Notes under the pieces: generated by a model
Database searches by the model: none
Told to the model about the DNA's origin: nothing
The model's input: only the letters and a program-made list of their open reading frames with translations
Assembly (NCBI GenBank): GCA_965224605.1
Contig: CBDCZP010000010.1
Location: 186,001-250,000 of the forward strand
Direction of reading: 5' to 3'
Source: HyVt-477 sp965224605
Lineage (GTDB): Bacteria > Pseudomonadota > Gammaproteobacteria > Thiotrichales > Thiotrichaceae
DNA: 64,000 bases
Position numbers and translations under genes: made by a program
In this document: positions 56,360-63,844 of the stretch, in pieces
Numbering within the stretch: position 1 is the first letter of the stretch
How the letters are laid out: each line of letters starts with the position of its first letter

Positions 56360-57205
56360 TTAGCCCTTACCCCATCCATTAAATAATTCTTCACTCATTT
56401 TCTTTCTGTTTCTTTCCGCACGTTTTCGACAACTACTATCAAAGTATTGTTTCCGTCCAGTAAGCGACCTAAGACAACCACACTTACAATATGTCACAGC
56501 TTTAGCTCCAGGATCCGTCACGTTTTTTTGATACCAGCCGGTCACGACTTTTTTACCTCGATCTGTCACATTTTTATCACCTGGACCTGTCACATATGCA
56601 ACCTCTTGAGCCAATACACGCCCAATAACTAAAGGTACACCGTTCCCTATCATTTTCTTTTTACCTGATACCGTGAAGTCTGGTAAATCGTAATCAGGTG
56701 GTAATCCTTGCAGGTGAAGCAGTTCAGCAAATGGCCTATCATCAGATGCCAATGCACAACTATAATTTATCTCGTTCATCTTACCTCGTGGTATGTCCAG
56801 CATGTTCCCTGCTTTACGTCCGAACTGGATATGACGTAGCCTTGAAACATCGCTGTACCATCCTTGGTTAATATCAATCCTTTGTCTCTTGTAACCATCA
56901 ATCGTTACATCAGGTACGCCAGCCACGTTTTCCAACAACCACCAATCCGGTGAAGTCTCTTTGACGATCCTCACATACTCTTTAATCATTTTGTCAGAAT
57001 AAACACCCTTGTTTCTCTTTAACCCTGAATAGTCCTGACACGGCGAACCTCCAATGACACCCACAAAATGACCCTTGCTAGTTTTAAACTCTCTAATGTC
57101 TTGGCCATAGATAATGTCGCCAGCCGACACCACACAAAACCCAGCTTCACGGAATGCCTGATCTAGCAATCCTGCTCCTGTAAATAAACTTAATACTAAA
57201 TCCAT
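56360..57205 (-). CDS. C5-cytosine DNA methyltransferase with repeat linker and zinc finger
   Basis: A 281-residue protein. Motif I is LSLFTGAGLLDQAFREAG, motif IV GGSPCQDYS with catalytic C56, motif VI ENV (92-94), a short target region and motif X GNGVP. This is a compact phage-type enzyme. From residue 205 there are five octapeptides starting VT (205, 213, 221, 229, 237), then a Cys-rich end (CKCGC ... CRKRAERNRKK) that looks like a DNA-binding zinc finger. No restriction endonuclease is adjacent, so it is probably an orphan used for protection or regulation. Last gene of the operon. Confidence 0.88.
   Translation of the reverse strand: MDLVLSLFTGAGLLDQAFREAGFCVVSAGDIIYGQDIREFKTSKGHFVGVIGGSPCQDYSGLKRNKGVYSDKMIKEYVRIVKETSPDWWLLENVAGVPDVTIDGYKRQRIDINQGWYSDVSRLRHIQFGRKAGNMLDIPRGKMNEINYSCALASDDRPFAELLHLQGLPPDYDLPDFTVSGKKKMIGNGVPLVIGRVLAQEVAYVTGPGDKNVTDRGKKVVTGWYQKNVTDPGAKAVTYCKCGCLRSLTGRKQYFDSSCRKRAERNRKKMSEELFNGWGKG
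56493..56593. repeat. 24-bp periodic repeat in the methyltransferase gene
   Basis: GTCAC occurs at 56493, 56517, 56541, 56565 and 56589, exactly 24 bp apart, at the start of degenerate units that encode the VT octapeptides. The intervening codons differ, which suggests old repeats under protein-level constraint. Confidence 0.9.
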
Positions 57206-57259
57206 AGCTGATTCTCTTGGTTGATCCCCCTGCCCGATCCAGACAGAGGATGTTTTGAT

Positions 57260-58918
57260 TTAGGCTAGAATGTATTTAGGTATTGAACCCGGCTTTTTCC
57301 ATTTAGGATTTATTTCGATAATCCCGTCATTCAAGCCTCTCTTATAAAGTAGCTCCATGATCACCGCTGCATAACTATCAGTTACATCTTTTACCTGCTT
57401 TGATGTGTGTAAACCAAGCTCTTTTTTCACCCAAGAAATGATAGGCCGTTGTGTCAATTTACACTCTTGCTTCAAGACTGCTTTTTTCCATTGAGGATAC
57501 AATAAATCCGTATCTGAAAACCCAGACTTTTCTTGCTTTGAATCTTGATTTAGCATCTTTCTTTTTGCACTAGTGCAAGAATCTTGCTTTAACGGCTCTG
57601 TGTAGCCATTCTCTGAATCTTGCTTTAAGCTTGCTTTAGAACTTGCTTTATCTTGCTTTGGATTGCTTAAATCAAGATCATTTTGACGCTCCTTAGTGGA
57701 TGCTTTTTTACTGCTTCCAGTCTCACATTTAGGCGAACAAAAACCATTTGCTCCGACTGTAGTATTAGTCTGTTTTCCACAAGTTCGACACGAAACATAT
57801 TGTGCTGTTTCTGTCGGAGTAGGGACTTGATACTTATCATCAGGTGATAAGTATTTACTGTCAGTATTCACAAACCCGATAGGCTGTTTCTGACTACCTA
57901 TTGATTGATCCTGATATTTGAACTTTGGAGCATTGCTATCTTCTTTTGTCGCGGTAGCGGGTACGAAACCAAAACCAGTATTTTCCTTCTTACCTTCAAC
58001 ATCAATCTTCGATACACCAACGTTATGCTGATCATACAATTCAGCAATCTTTCGCTTGTTGTGCTGTACTGCAAAATCAGACTCACGCAAAGCTCGGCTT
58101 AAGAAGTGGTGTAGCTTCTCAAATGCCGCCGCCACCAAGATCATCACTAACAACGTTGCTACTTTGATGTAATCGGCATAGTTACCACCCAATAAGCCAG
58201 ACAGTAACTTTGCTACTGAGACAATAGTAGGGTTATGACTATCAGCTTTTAGCTTATCCTGACGGGCATAGTTCATAGACTGCATAGCGACACTGGCTTG
58301 AACCTGCATATCACCACTGGCTTGCTGTGACTGCTTTAAAGATTCAACCTTTGCCTTGTCACCACGACAATGCTTTTCTTTTCCTCGCTTAAGATTCACA
58401 TAACATCTTGCTAGACGTTGTTCTGCATGAGCAATATCACCCGCCAAATTACTATTTGTTGTGATAGTAGGGGATTGCTGTTCGATGGTTGCCTGATAAG
58501 CTTTATCGGTATTCAATATCGCATGGCTTTTAGCATCCTGATTAGCGGATGAACTAAAGAACTCAGCAAATAAAGCAAACGCAATAACCGTAAAGGTAAC
58601 ACTGATAACAGGCGCGAACTTGGAAAAATGCGTATATGCAAAATGCTTTACCCACGCTAGAAATATTGATAGGAGGGCTGCCACTCCCAACATAGTAAAG
58701 AACCAAACTGTCCCGTTAACCGTCTTGAAATATTCACCCCAAGAGAGTCCATTACCTAAGTACAGATGCACTGTGAATAGTCCGTATAGGATAAGCGTTA
58801 CTACCATTGCAAACTTCATTAATGATAGTCCAGCCCCATGATGTTTTTCCGCTTTGCTAAGCTCTTCTGTGTAATGATCTAAATGGTATTGATCCATGTT
58901 TGAAATATTATTATTCAT
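57260..58918 (-). CDS. Large membrane protein with zinc ribbon, unknown
   Basis: A 552-residue protein, family not recognised. Three membrane helices lie at about 33-55, 70-92 and 103-123, and a fourth at about 252-272. Between them is a periplasmic-size helical loop with two cysteines. After the last helix is a cytoplasmic part with a CxxC...CxxxC zinc-ribbon-like motif (SCRTCGKQ ... FCSPKCE), a Lys/Gln/Asp/Ser repeat stretch (several KQDS units) and a conserved-looking C-terminal domain of about 80 residues (YPQWKKAVLKQEC ...). It lies between the lipoproteins and the methyltransferase in the rep operon. Confidence 0.75.
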   Translation of the reverse strand: MNNNISNMDQYHLDHYTEELSKAEKHHGAGLSLMKFAMVVTLILYGLFTVHLYLGNGLSWGEYFKTVNGTVWFFTMLGVAALLSIFLAWVKHFAYTHFSKFAPVISVTFTVIAFALFAEFFSSSANQDAKSHAILNTDKAYQATIEQQSPTITTNSNLAGDIAHAEQRLARCYVNLKRGKEKHCRGDKAKVESLKQSQQASGDMQVQASVAMQSMNYARQDKLKADSHNPTIVSVAKLLSGLLGGNYADYIKVATLLVMILVAAAFEKLHHFLSRALRESDFAVQHNKRKIAELYDQHNVGVSKIDVEGKKENTGFGFVPATATKEDSNAPKFKYQDQSIGSQKQPIGFVNTDSKYLSPDDKYQVPTPTETAQYVSCRTCGKQTNTTVGANGFCSPKCETGSSKKASTKERQNDLDLSNPKQDKASSKASLKQDSENGYTEPLKQDSCTSAKRKMLNQDSKQEKSGFSDTDLLYPQWKKAVLKQECKLTQRPIISWVKKELGLHTSKQVKDVTDSYAAVIMELLYKRGLNDGIIEINPKWKKPGSIPKYILA

Positions 58919-58929
58919 GGTTGTATCTC

Positions 58930-59199
58930 CTAAATTAAAAGCGCATTCGCGCCCGTTGAAATTATTGCAATGGCTGTGATTGAGTGCGCCCCGTAATACT
59001 TGTCAGACCACACGAAATAAGCGTATGAAAAGATTAAAAGTGGCAGATGAACACCCGACACTATGTAGCTATAAATAAACCCGTATTCTGAAAAGACAAC
59101 CACCACCTTATAAAGGCCGAACACCACGAACCCGAATAGGGCAATGTGGATTAAATACTTCTTGATAAAATCTCTTATTGGATTATTGTTATTTTGCAT
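58930..59199 (-). CDS. Small membrane protein, three helices
   Basis: An 89-residue protein with hydrophobic segments at about 15-35, 40-58 and 68-88. No family recognised. It sits 11 bp before the large membrane protein gene in the same operon and may be a partner of it. A clear binding site (AAGGAGT) lies upstream of the start. Confidence 0.65.
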   Translation of the reverse strand: MQNNNNPIRDFIKKYLIHIALFGFVVFGLYKVVVVFSEYGFIYSYIVSGVHLPLLIFSYAYFVWSDKYYGAHSITAIAIISTGANALLI

Positions 59200-59268
59200 T
59201 TTCGACTCCTTGTTAGTCGTTTGTGTGAGTCCTGCTAAGGTGTTTCTAGCACCGGAGCAGGGCGTTTA

Positions 59269-59493
59269 TTATTCTAAGATTCGACCTTTCTTGATCGACT
59301 CATTAAGACTCTCTGGGCTATTTTCTTTCTCAAGCCTTTCAATCGACTCATTCAGCAAAGCATCAAGTTTTTGATCTGATGTTTTTCTATGATTTTCGCC
59401 ATTACAGCCACCTATGAAGAAGAGCAGGACGATAGCCAGTGCAAAAATAAGCAGTGCTTCAACTTCATCCTTTAATGATTCCTTGTTAATCAT
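59269..59493 (-). CDS. Small lipoprotein-like protein
   Basis: A 74-residue protein with a hydrophobic segment (13-27) ending in a lipobox-like FFIGGC (C30), followed by a charged helical tail. It overlaps the stop of the preceding gene by 4 bp. Possibly an envelope, exclusion or lysis accessory protein; unproven. Confidence 0.6.
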   Translation of the reverse strand: MINKESLKDEVEALLIFALAIVLLFFIGGCNGENHRKTSDQKLDALLNESIERLEKENSPESLNESIKKGRILE

Positions 59494-59702
59494 TTCCCAC
59501 CTCTATAAATGATCCCTTTGCAGGTGTTACCACGTCCGTTCTTTGTCTGGTCACAATCAGCGTGATAGCTAATACAGCCCGTTAGAAAGAACGTAGTAGC
59601 TGATCCTAGAACGATAAGAGCCAGCACCTTGAATACTGCGTTAGTGTTTTTCTTAACAACTTTCTGTTTAGTTTTCTTTGATTTTCCATTCTTCTTTTTC
59701 AT
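59490..59702 (-). CDS. Small lipoprotein with basic N-terminus
   Basis: A 70-residue protein: a very lysine-rich start (residues 2-20), a membrane segment (24-41) and a lipobox FFLTGC (C43), then a short tail with two further cysteines. It overlaps the rep stop by 4 bp. Tandem small lipoproteins after a rep gene could be lysis or exclusion factors; this is inference. Confidence 0.62.
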   Translation of the reverse strand: MKKKNGKSKKTKQKVVKKNTNAVFKVLALIVLGSATTFFLTGCISYHADCDQTKNGRGNTCKGIIYRGGK

Positions 59703-61327
59703 GATTTAGCCTCTTCTTTTAAGTTTGATTTATGTATCTGCGTACAGTTATTCCCAATAAGCCAAGCTACCGCGCTACCGCTTGCTGGTGCTACCTCTAC
59801 CGCCTGTTGTTTTGGTTGAATTGTCCAGTTGATTGAACGTGTGATAAGACTCTCTGTAGTCGTTTCTAAGCCCTTTACTTTTGATAGGAACTCTCCATAT
59901 CTGGATTGCTTGATCTCTCCTGTATCGTCATCAATGCAAGTCTCAGAGAATGTTTTTATTAGTTGCTCACAGCGAGGGCATAGCGCACCACCTTGTACTT
60001 CAAGATAGGTTTTCCAATCTGCGTTATCAGCGGATATTCTGGCTTGCTCAATGAGAGGGTCATCTGAACTTCCTAACCTTCTTAACTCTCTCCAAACTCC
60101 GATAGGTGCGCCGCCGATTTGCTGGAACTGCCGAATACCCCAACGACTAGCCCATGCACGAACCCGTGTTGATGTATCGGTTGATGGTTGCCCCGTTTCG
60201 TTATCAATGCCGACCTCATGGCCATCAATATTTTTGGCAATGTATTTGCTTAGATAAGCCGTGGCATAACCTAAACCAGCTTTGATAGATTCATAGTCAA
60301 AGCGGCTCTTCTTTGCGCCTTTTTCGTTGCCATCTTCACGTAGGGCATAGTCTTTAATAATCGCTCTGATAGCCTCTTGAGTACCGTCAGCCATGAATAG
60401 CATCATGTGCCAGTGAGGACAGCTATCAGCGTGAGGTTCTACAATTCGGATTCCATAAATACCTAAGTCGTTACGCTTCAACTTAGCTCTGACTTTCGCC
60501 CATATTCCAGTTAAGTATTGCTGTGTATCCCGTGGTGAATAGCCCCCATATTTCCTGCTGTTTTTGTGGTATTTGGAGGGCGCGGTTATGGTGAGGAATT
60601 CAGCGACATGATTATGTTCAGATGCGTATTGATCAAACCCATACATACGAACCATTAGCTCAACCCTGCGAATGCTAGGATTAGATAAAGAGCCTTTTAA
60701 TACGTCAGCCATATCTACGACAACACCATCATCTGAAACAGCTTCCAGACCTGACATAAAGTCCATTGCAGATTGTTGCTTTCTGATGAAGTTCTCTGTA
60801 CAAATATCGGAGCAATAAACTTGCTTACCTTTGCCGATAATCCCACGCTTGATACGTCTTAGTTCTGCATCACGGGCGCGTTTAATGGATAGCTTTCTAG
60901 TCCACCACTTACCGCTAGTAATGCGATTTAAGGCACTCTCAAGGCTGTTAGTATCTTCTGGCCGTGTAGCATTTTGATTAATAACAGGTGCATCAATGCC
61001 TTGAGTTTCGCAGTAGTCGAACCCTGCTGGACTGCCTTCTGATTCGATAACTTTCTGGCATTCAATAGCGTGATAATCGCCATAGTCTTTGATCTTTTTA
61101 GGCTTGCCATAGAGCGGGAATGTAACCAACTCCATACGACCTATGACAATCTCTTGAACTTCTACCGCATCAACCAGAATAAGATTAGCTTCACGTCTAT
61201 TGTGTGGGTAAATACTTGCGTGTTGATCCAGTAAAGCCTGATGCTTTGACTTGGGGATAATCACCAAACAGTTATCAATGAATATCTGATCTGACATACA
61301 TATTTTAATGGGAGGTAGGCCACTCAT
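59699..61327 (-). CDS. HUH replication endonuclease, P2 gpA-like
   Basis: A 542-residue protein. A metal-binding HUH motif is seen at residues 305-307 (CPHWHMMLF). The tyrosine motif is YATAYLSKYIAKNIDG, with Y358 and Y362 four residues apart as in two-tyrosine gpA enzymes. The N-terminus carries a Cys pair (VYCSDIC). Such proteins nick an origin and start rolling-circle replication in P2-like phages and related elements. It overlaps the upstream gene by one base and the downstream lipoprotein gene by four, so it is central to the operon. The origin nick site was not located. Confidence 0.88.
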   Translation of the reverse strand: MSGLPPIKICMSDQIFIDNCLVIIPKSKHQALLDQHASIYPHNRREANLILVDAVEVQEIVIGRMELVTFPLYGKPKKIKDYGDYHAIECQKVIESEGSPAGFDYCETQGIDAPVINQNATRPEDTNSLESALNRITSGKWWTRKLSIKRARDAELRRIKRGIIGKGKQVYCSDICTENFIRKQQSAMDFMSGLEAVSDDGVVVDMADVLKGSLSNPSIRRVELMVRMYGFDQYASEHNHVAEFLTITAPSKYHKNSRKYGGYSPRDTQQYLTGIWAKVRAKLKRNDLGIYGIRIVEPHADSCPHWHMMLFMADGTQEAIRAIIKDYALREDGNEKGAKKSRFDYESIKAGLGYATAYLSKYIAKNIDGHEVGIDNETGQPSTDTSTRVRAWASRWGIRQFQQIGGAPIGVWRELRRLGSSDDPLIEQARISADNADWKTYLEVQGGALCPRCEQLIKTFSETCIDDDTGEIKQSRYGEFLSKVKGLETTTESLITRSINWTIQPKQQAVEVAPASGSAVAWLIGNNCTQIHKSNLKEEAKS

Positions 61328-61674
61328 TAGTAAGCCCCCGCATAATCGCCGTAACGATCGTCAACCAATGAAGACAACCAGCTATCCAGCGAAATAGGAA
61401 ATCTAATACTTGTCTGGCTATGCAAATGATCAATATAAGCCTCACACAGCGTTATCGACTCTAAACCCTGCTCAACATCGCAAGTATTAAACCTTTCGCC
61501 TTGTGCGCCCGACTCTAAGTTATTGAGACAGCTACAGCCATTACACATAGAGCCGTCACATAGCTTGTAGGATTCGCACCAACTAGAGCCATCACAACGC
61601 CCTGAATTGATTCTGTGAGGGAATGTATAGCTGGAGCAATTGCAGGTGACTTGTGGAGTTCTGGAACGGTTCAT
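61327..61674 (-). CDS. Small cysteine-rich protein upstream of rep
   Basis: A 115-residue protein from the ATG at 61674, which overlaps the preceding stop (ATGA) and follows GGAAGGTGG. About eleven cysteines lie in the first half (CNCSSYTF, WCESYKLCDGSMCNGCSCL), probably a metal-binding module. The C-terminal half is a helical segment. Family not recognised. Its place just before rep suggests a role in replication control. Confidence 0.65.
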   Translation of the reverse strand: MNRSRTPQVTCNCSSYTFPHRINSGRCDGSSWCESYKLCDGSMCNGCSCLNNLESGAQGERFNTCDVEQGLESITLCEAYIDHLHSQTSIRFPISLDSWLSSLVDDRYGDYAGAY

Positions 61675-61928
61675 ACACCACCTTCCAGCGTTGCCAGCAT
61701 GTCCATACAAGCAATATCTTTTGTTGTTTCAAGCAGGTGAAGTTCAGCATCAAGTTTAGTAATGGATAGCTGATACTTATCAATATCTGCTTGTATCGTG
61801 GTTTGAAGATTGGTTAATCTGGTTTCACGCGATTGGATTAGCTTGATTAAGCTTTCACGTCTAGCCTTGATTGTGGCTTGCTTATCCTTAGCTTGTAGCC
61901 AAAGTTCAGCGAATGGTTTAATATTCAT
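61671..61928 (-). CDS. Small coiled-coil protein
   Basis: About 85 residues from ATG 61928; a longer frame reaches 62006. The sequence is largely one charged helix with heptads (KARRESLIKLIQSRETRLTN ...). Similar small coiled-coil proteins accompany phage and plasmid rep genes. No domain recognised. Coupled to the cysteine-rich gene by ATGA. Confidence 0.55.
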   Translation of the reverse strand: MNIKPFAELWLQAKDKQATIKARRESLIKLIQSRETRLTNLQTTIQADIDKYQLSITKLDAELHLLETTKDIACMDMLATLEGGV

Positions 61929-62043
61929 GGTGTTGAATACCTCATAATTTAACGGTTTACGGTTTTTAACAATCGTTCCTTTTGATGCTTCAACATCGGG
62001 GAACAACTAGCCTCTGAGTACTTCAATACTTGGGGGCTTTTTA

Positions 62044-62214
62044 TTATCCTGCTTTCTGCAATCTTTCTTCTAAGTCCTTTGCTCTCAATTTTGCCAGTAG
62101 ATTTACGAGTTGAGCATTCATTGAGCGGTTGGCTTTTTTACCACTTTCTTTCAGCCACTCTTTTAAATGATAAGGAAGCCTTACGGATGTAGGCTGTATA
62201 GTTTTTTGTTTCAT
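62044..62214 (-). CDS. Arc-type ribbon-helix-helix regulator, first gene of the rep operon
   Basis: About 56 residues from ATG 62214, after GGTGGTG. The text TSVRLPYHLKEWLKESGKKANRSMNAQLVNLL is a classic Arc/Mnt ribbon-helix-helix. It is transcribed from the promoter that overlaps the TGTAGT repeats, so autorepression of the rep operon is likely. Confidence 0.82.
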   Translation of the reverse strand: MKQKTIQPTSVRLPYHLKEWLKESGKKANRSMNAQLVNLLAKLRAKDLEERLQKAG

Positions 62215-62225
62215 CTGCACCACCG

Positions 62226-62292
62226 TGTAGTTAATTGTAGTCAACAACAATACATGTCCGTCTTCTTGTAGTCAATTGTAGTTTTATGTAGT
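62226..62292. promoter_or_regulatory. Five helically phased TGTAGT operator repeats
   Basis: TGTAGT starts at 62226, 62236, 62267, 62277 and 62287. The spacings are 10, 31, 10 and 10 bp, so all copies face the same side of the helix. The cluster lies between two divergent ribbon-helix-helix genes, whose products bind such short repeats as cooperating dimers. Confidence 0.8.
62247..62275 (-). promoter_or_regulatory. Sigma70-type promoter of the rep operon
   Basis: On the minus strand TTGACT (62270-62275) and TATTGT (62247-62252) are separated by exactly 17 bp. The -35 overlaps the third TGTAGT repeat, so an RHH protein bound there should block RNA polymerase. Confidence 0.68.
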
Positions 62293-62328
62293 CTTGTTTG
62301 TATTCAGAATGAATTAGATAATCTACAA

Positions 62329-62535
62329 ATGACAGATAACAGCCCAGCACCTTATTCTTTAAGACTTCCTAACAAAATGAGGAAAGATTTACAGGATAAT
62401 GCAAAGAAAAACGGTAGAACACTACACTCTGAGATTCTCTTAATACTTGAAAACCATTTAATTAGCCCTAGCAATCCATCAAATTTTGATAAAAGAGTCC
62501 GTGAACTAATCAAAGATGAACTCAGCAAGAAATAA
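62329..62535 (+). CDS. Arc-type ribbon-helix-helix regulator, divergent
   Basis: A 68-residue protein: YSLRLPNKMRKDLQDNAKKNGRTLHSEILLILENHL is an Arc-like ribbon-helix-helix, with a charged tail. It is the only plus-strand gene of the element and faces away from the rep operon across the shared operator. Two opposed repressors on one operator suggest a switch between replication and maintenance. Confidence 0.78.
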   Translation: MTDNSPAPYSLRLPNKMRKDLQDNAKKNGRTLHSEILLILENHLISPSNPSNFDKRVRELIKDELSKK

Positions 62536-62712
62536 TCAATACTCATAGTTCAGTTATGGCTAACGCTACACATCAGCACTAGATTTTAGATATGCATGGT
62601 TTTGCAAGGATAAGGTTTAGCTTTATTTCTATCCTAAGGCTCTCTCAGATCGTTTCTAAGCGATTATTTCTATCTCAGAATAACTTTCCTAGGGTTTAGG
62701 AGTTTTTAGGAT
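62536..62712. other. Convergent intergenic stretch
   Basis: About 177 bp between convergent genes, with repeated TTAGG/CCTAA-like and TTTCTA words, which may act as a bidirectional terminator. No gene seen. Confidence 0.35.
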
Positions 62713-62973
62713 TTACAGCTTATCCATTAAGCTATCAATAGCCTTGACTATCTCCGGCGCTGTTACATCTACGTTGGATACCTTAGCCTCAATATCCTGA
62801 TTTATCGTCGTACTGAATTCTTTGTTCCGCTTCCTTTCCAAGTACCATTTTGCCGTAGGTATCTTCCTTGCACCACCGATAATATGTAGTCTCGCTGATA
62901 CCCGCATGAATACAGGCATCCGCCATTTGGCTGTACTCCTTTGTTTCAGTGCAAGGTTAGCTTTTGTTATCAT
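62713..62973 (-). pseudogene. Phage-type HTH protein gene, apparently frameshifted
   Basis: The 86-codon frame has no domain in its first half. In another frame of the same DNA (62789-62926) the text MADACIHAGISETTYYRWCKED is an evident helix-turn-helix of the terminase-small-subunit/transposase type. The C-terminal half of the first frame (AKVSNVDVTAPEIVKAIDSLMDKL) looks like a genuine protein end. One or two indels would join them. Either the gene is broken or a frame change is used. Confidence 0.5.
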
Positions 62974-62989
62974 TTCATGCTGAAACTAA

Positions 62990-63280
62990 TCAAGCACGAC
63001 CCCTAGACATTATCCTATTCATTGTTTCGTCATGACTTCTCTTGTTTCGTTCTTCAATCTCATTCCACATATCAGCAAACCGCTTAGCCCTTACCTTTTT
63101 GTAATACCTTTGCACATGAGGCTTATTGAACAACCTTGAAGCATTCGCCATGTGTGTACGCCTAGAACTCCTTTTAAGCCCATACACGCGAATGTAAGCA
63201 TCCACATGATAAATTATATAAGACTCTCCATAAAAAATTGTATCTATGAATGCCTTTTGATTTGGCAGCAATTTTTTCAT
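62990..63280 (-). CDS. Terminase small subunit-like protein
   Basis: A 96-residue protein. LLPNQKAFIDTIF ... VDAYIRVYG ... MANASRLFNKPHVQRYYKKVRAK follows the pattern of the N-terminal DNA-binding region of phage terminase small subunits (QxxFIxxY ... ANxLLxxPxVxxYI). It is shorter than a complete TerS. No large subunit is in view. It may instead be a stand-alone DNA-binding protein. Confidence 0.55.
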   Translation of the reverse strand: MKKLLPNQKAFIDTIFYGESYIIYHVDAYIRVYGLKRSSRRTHMANASRLFNKPHVQRYYKKVRAKRFADMWNEIEERNKRSHDETMNRIMSRGRA

Positions 63281-63338
63281 AAGTCTAATACGTCAGGAAA
63301 AATAAGGATTTCATGCTGAAAAATTATAGGTGTTAGTT

Positions 63339-63548
63339 TCATTTTGTTACCCAATACTTAAACTTAGTAAAGCTCATATTCTCTCCGGTACGATCCTTGA
63401 TAGCTTCTTTGAGTAGATCGGTAGGAATAGATGCTTTAACACCAAAGTATCTACAGGCGAACGCTCTATTCATTGCCCGTTTCGTTTCCATTCCAGATGC
63501 TTCCGTCTCCGATCCTGAATACTTTTGTTTTAGTGCTTTGACTTTCAT
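63339..63548 (-). CDS. Small protein of unknown function
   Basis: A 69-residue basic protein (MKVKALKQKYSGSETE ...), with no recognised domain. It overlaps the preceding gene end by 4 bp (ATGA), so it is probably real and cotranslated. Confidence 0.5.
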   Translation of the reverse strand: MKVKALKQKYSGSETEASGMETKRAMNRAFACRYFGVKASIPTDLLKEAIKDRTGENMSFTKFKYWVTK

Positions 63549-63844
63549 TGCTTGCTTCTCACATAATCGACTATATAAGCCCGTATCTTTTTAAGCTCCA
63601 TAGTCCTGATTCTTTCATAATCGTTTTCGTACCAGCCCATCAAGCCATCAATAGAAACATCTAGTCCATTAGATGCTTTTATTAGTTTGGCTCTGGCAAT
63701 ATCAACTACGTTTTTATTTTCATTTTGTACTGAATCGTTAGCCTCAAAAGCCTCAAAAGTATGATTTATGGGGTTTTGAGGCTTTTGAGTCCTTTGATTC
63801 TCTGGATATTCAATATTTTTTAGTTCAGCAAGCCACCTATTCAT
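63545..63844 (-). CDS. Small acidic protein of unknown function
   Basis: A 99-residue protein with an Asn/Glu-rich middle and a charged helical end (YERIRTMELKKIRAYIVDYV). No recognised domain. It overlaps the upstream gene by 8 bp and the downstream one by 4 bp, indicating an operon. Confidence 0.5.
   Translation of the reverse strand: MNRWLAELKNIEYPENQRTQKPQNPINHTFEAFEANDSVQNENKNVVDIARAKLIKASNGLDVSIDGLMGWYENDYERIRTMELKKIRAYIVDYVRSKQ

Noticed and set aside
56493..56593. Regular 24-bp spacing of GTCAC as a possible CRISPR array or iteron origin
   Set aside because: The units lie inside the methyltransferase coding frame and encode octapeptides; there are no spacers, and divergence between units fits coding constraint.
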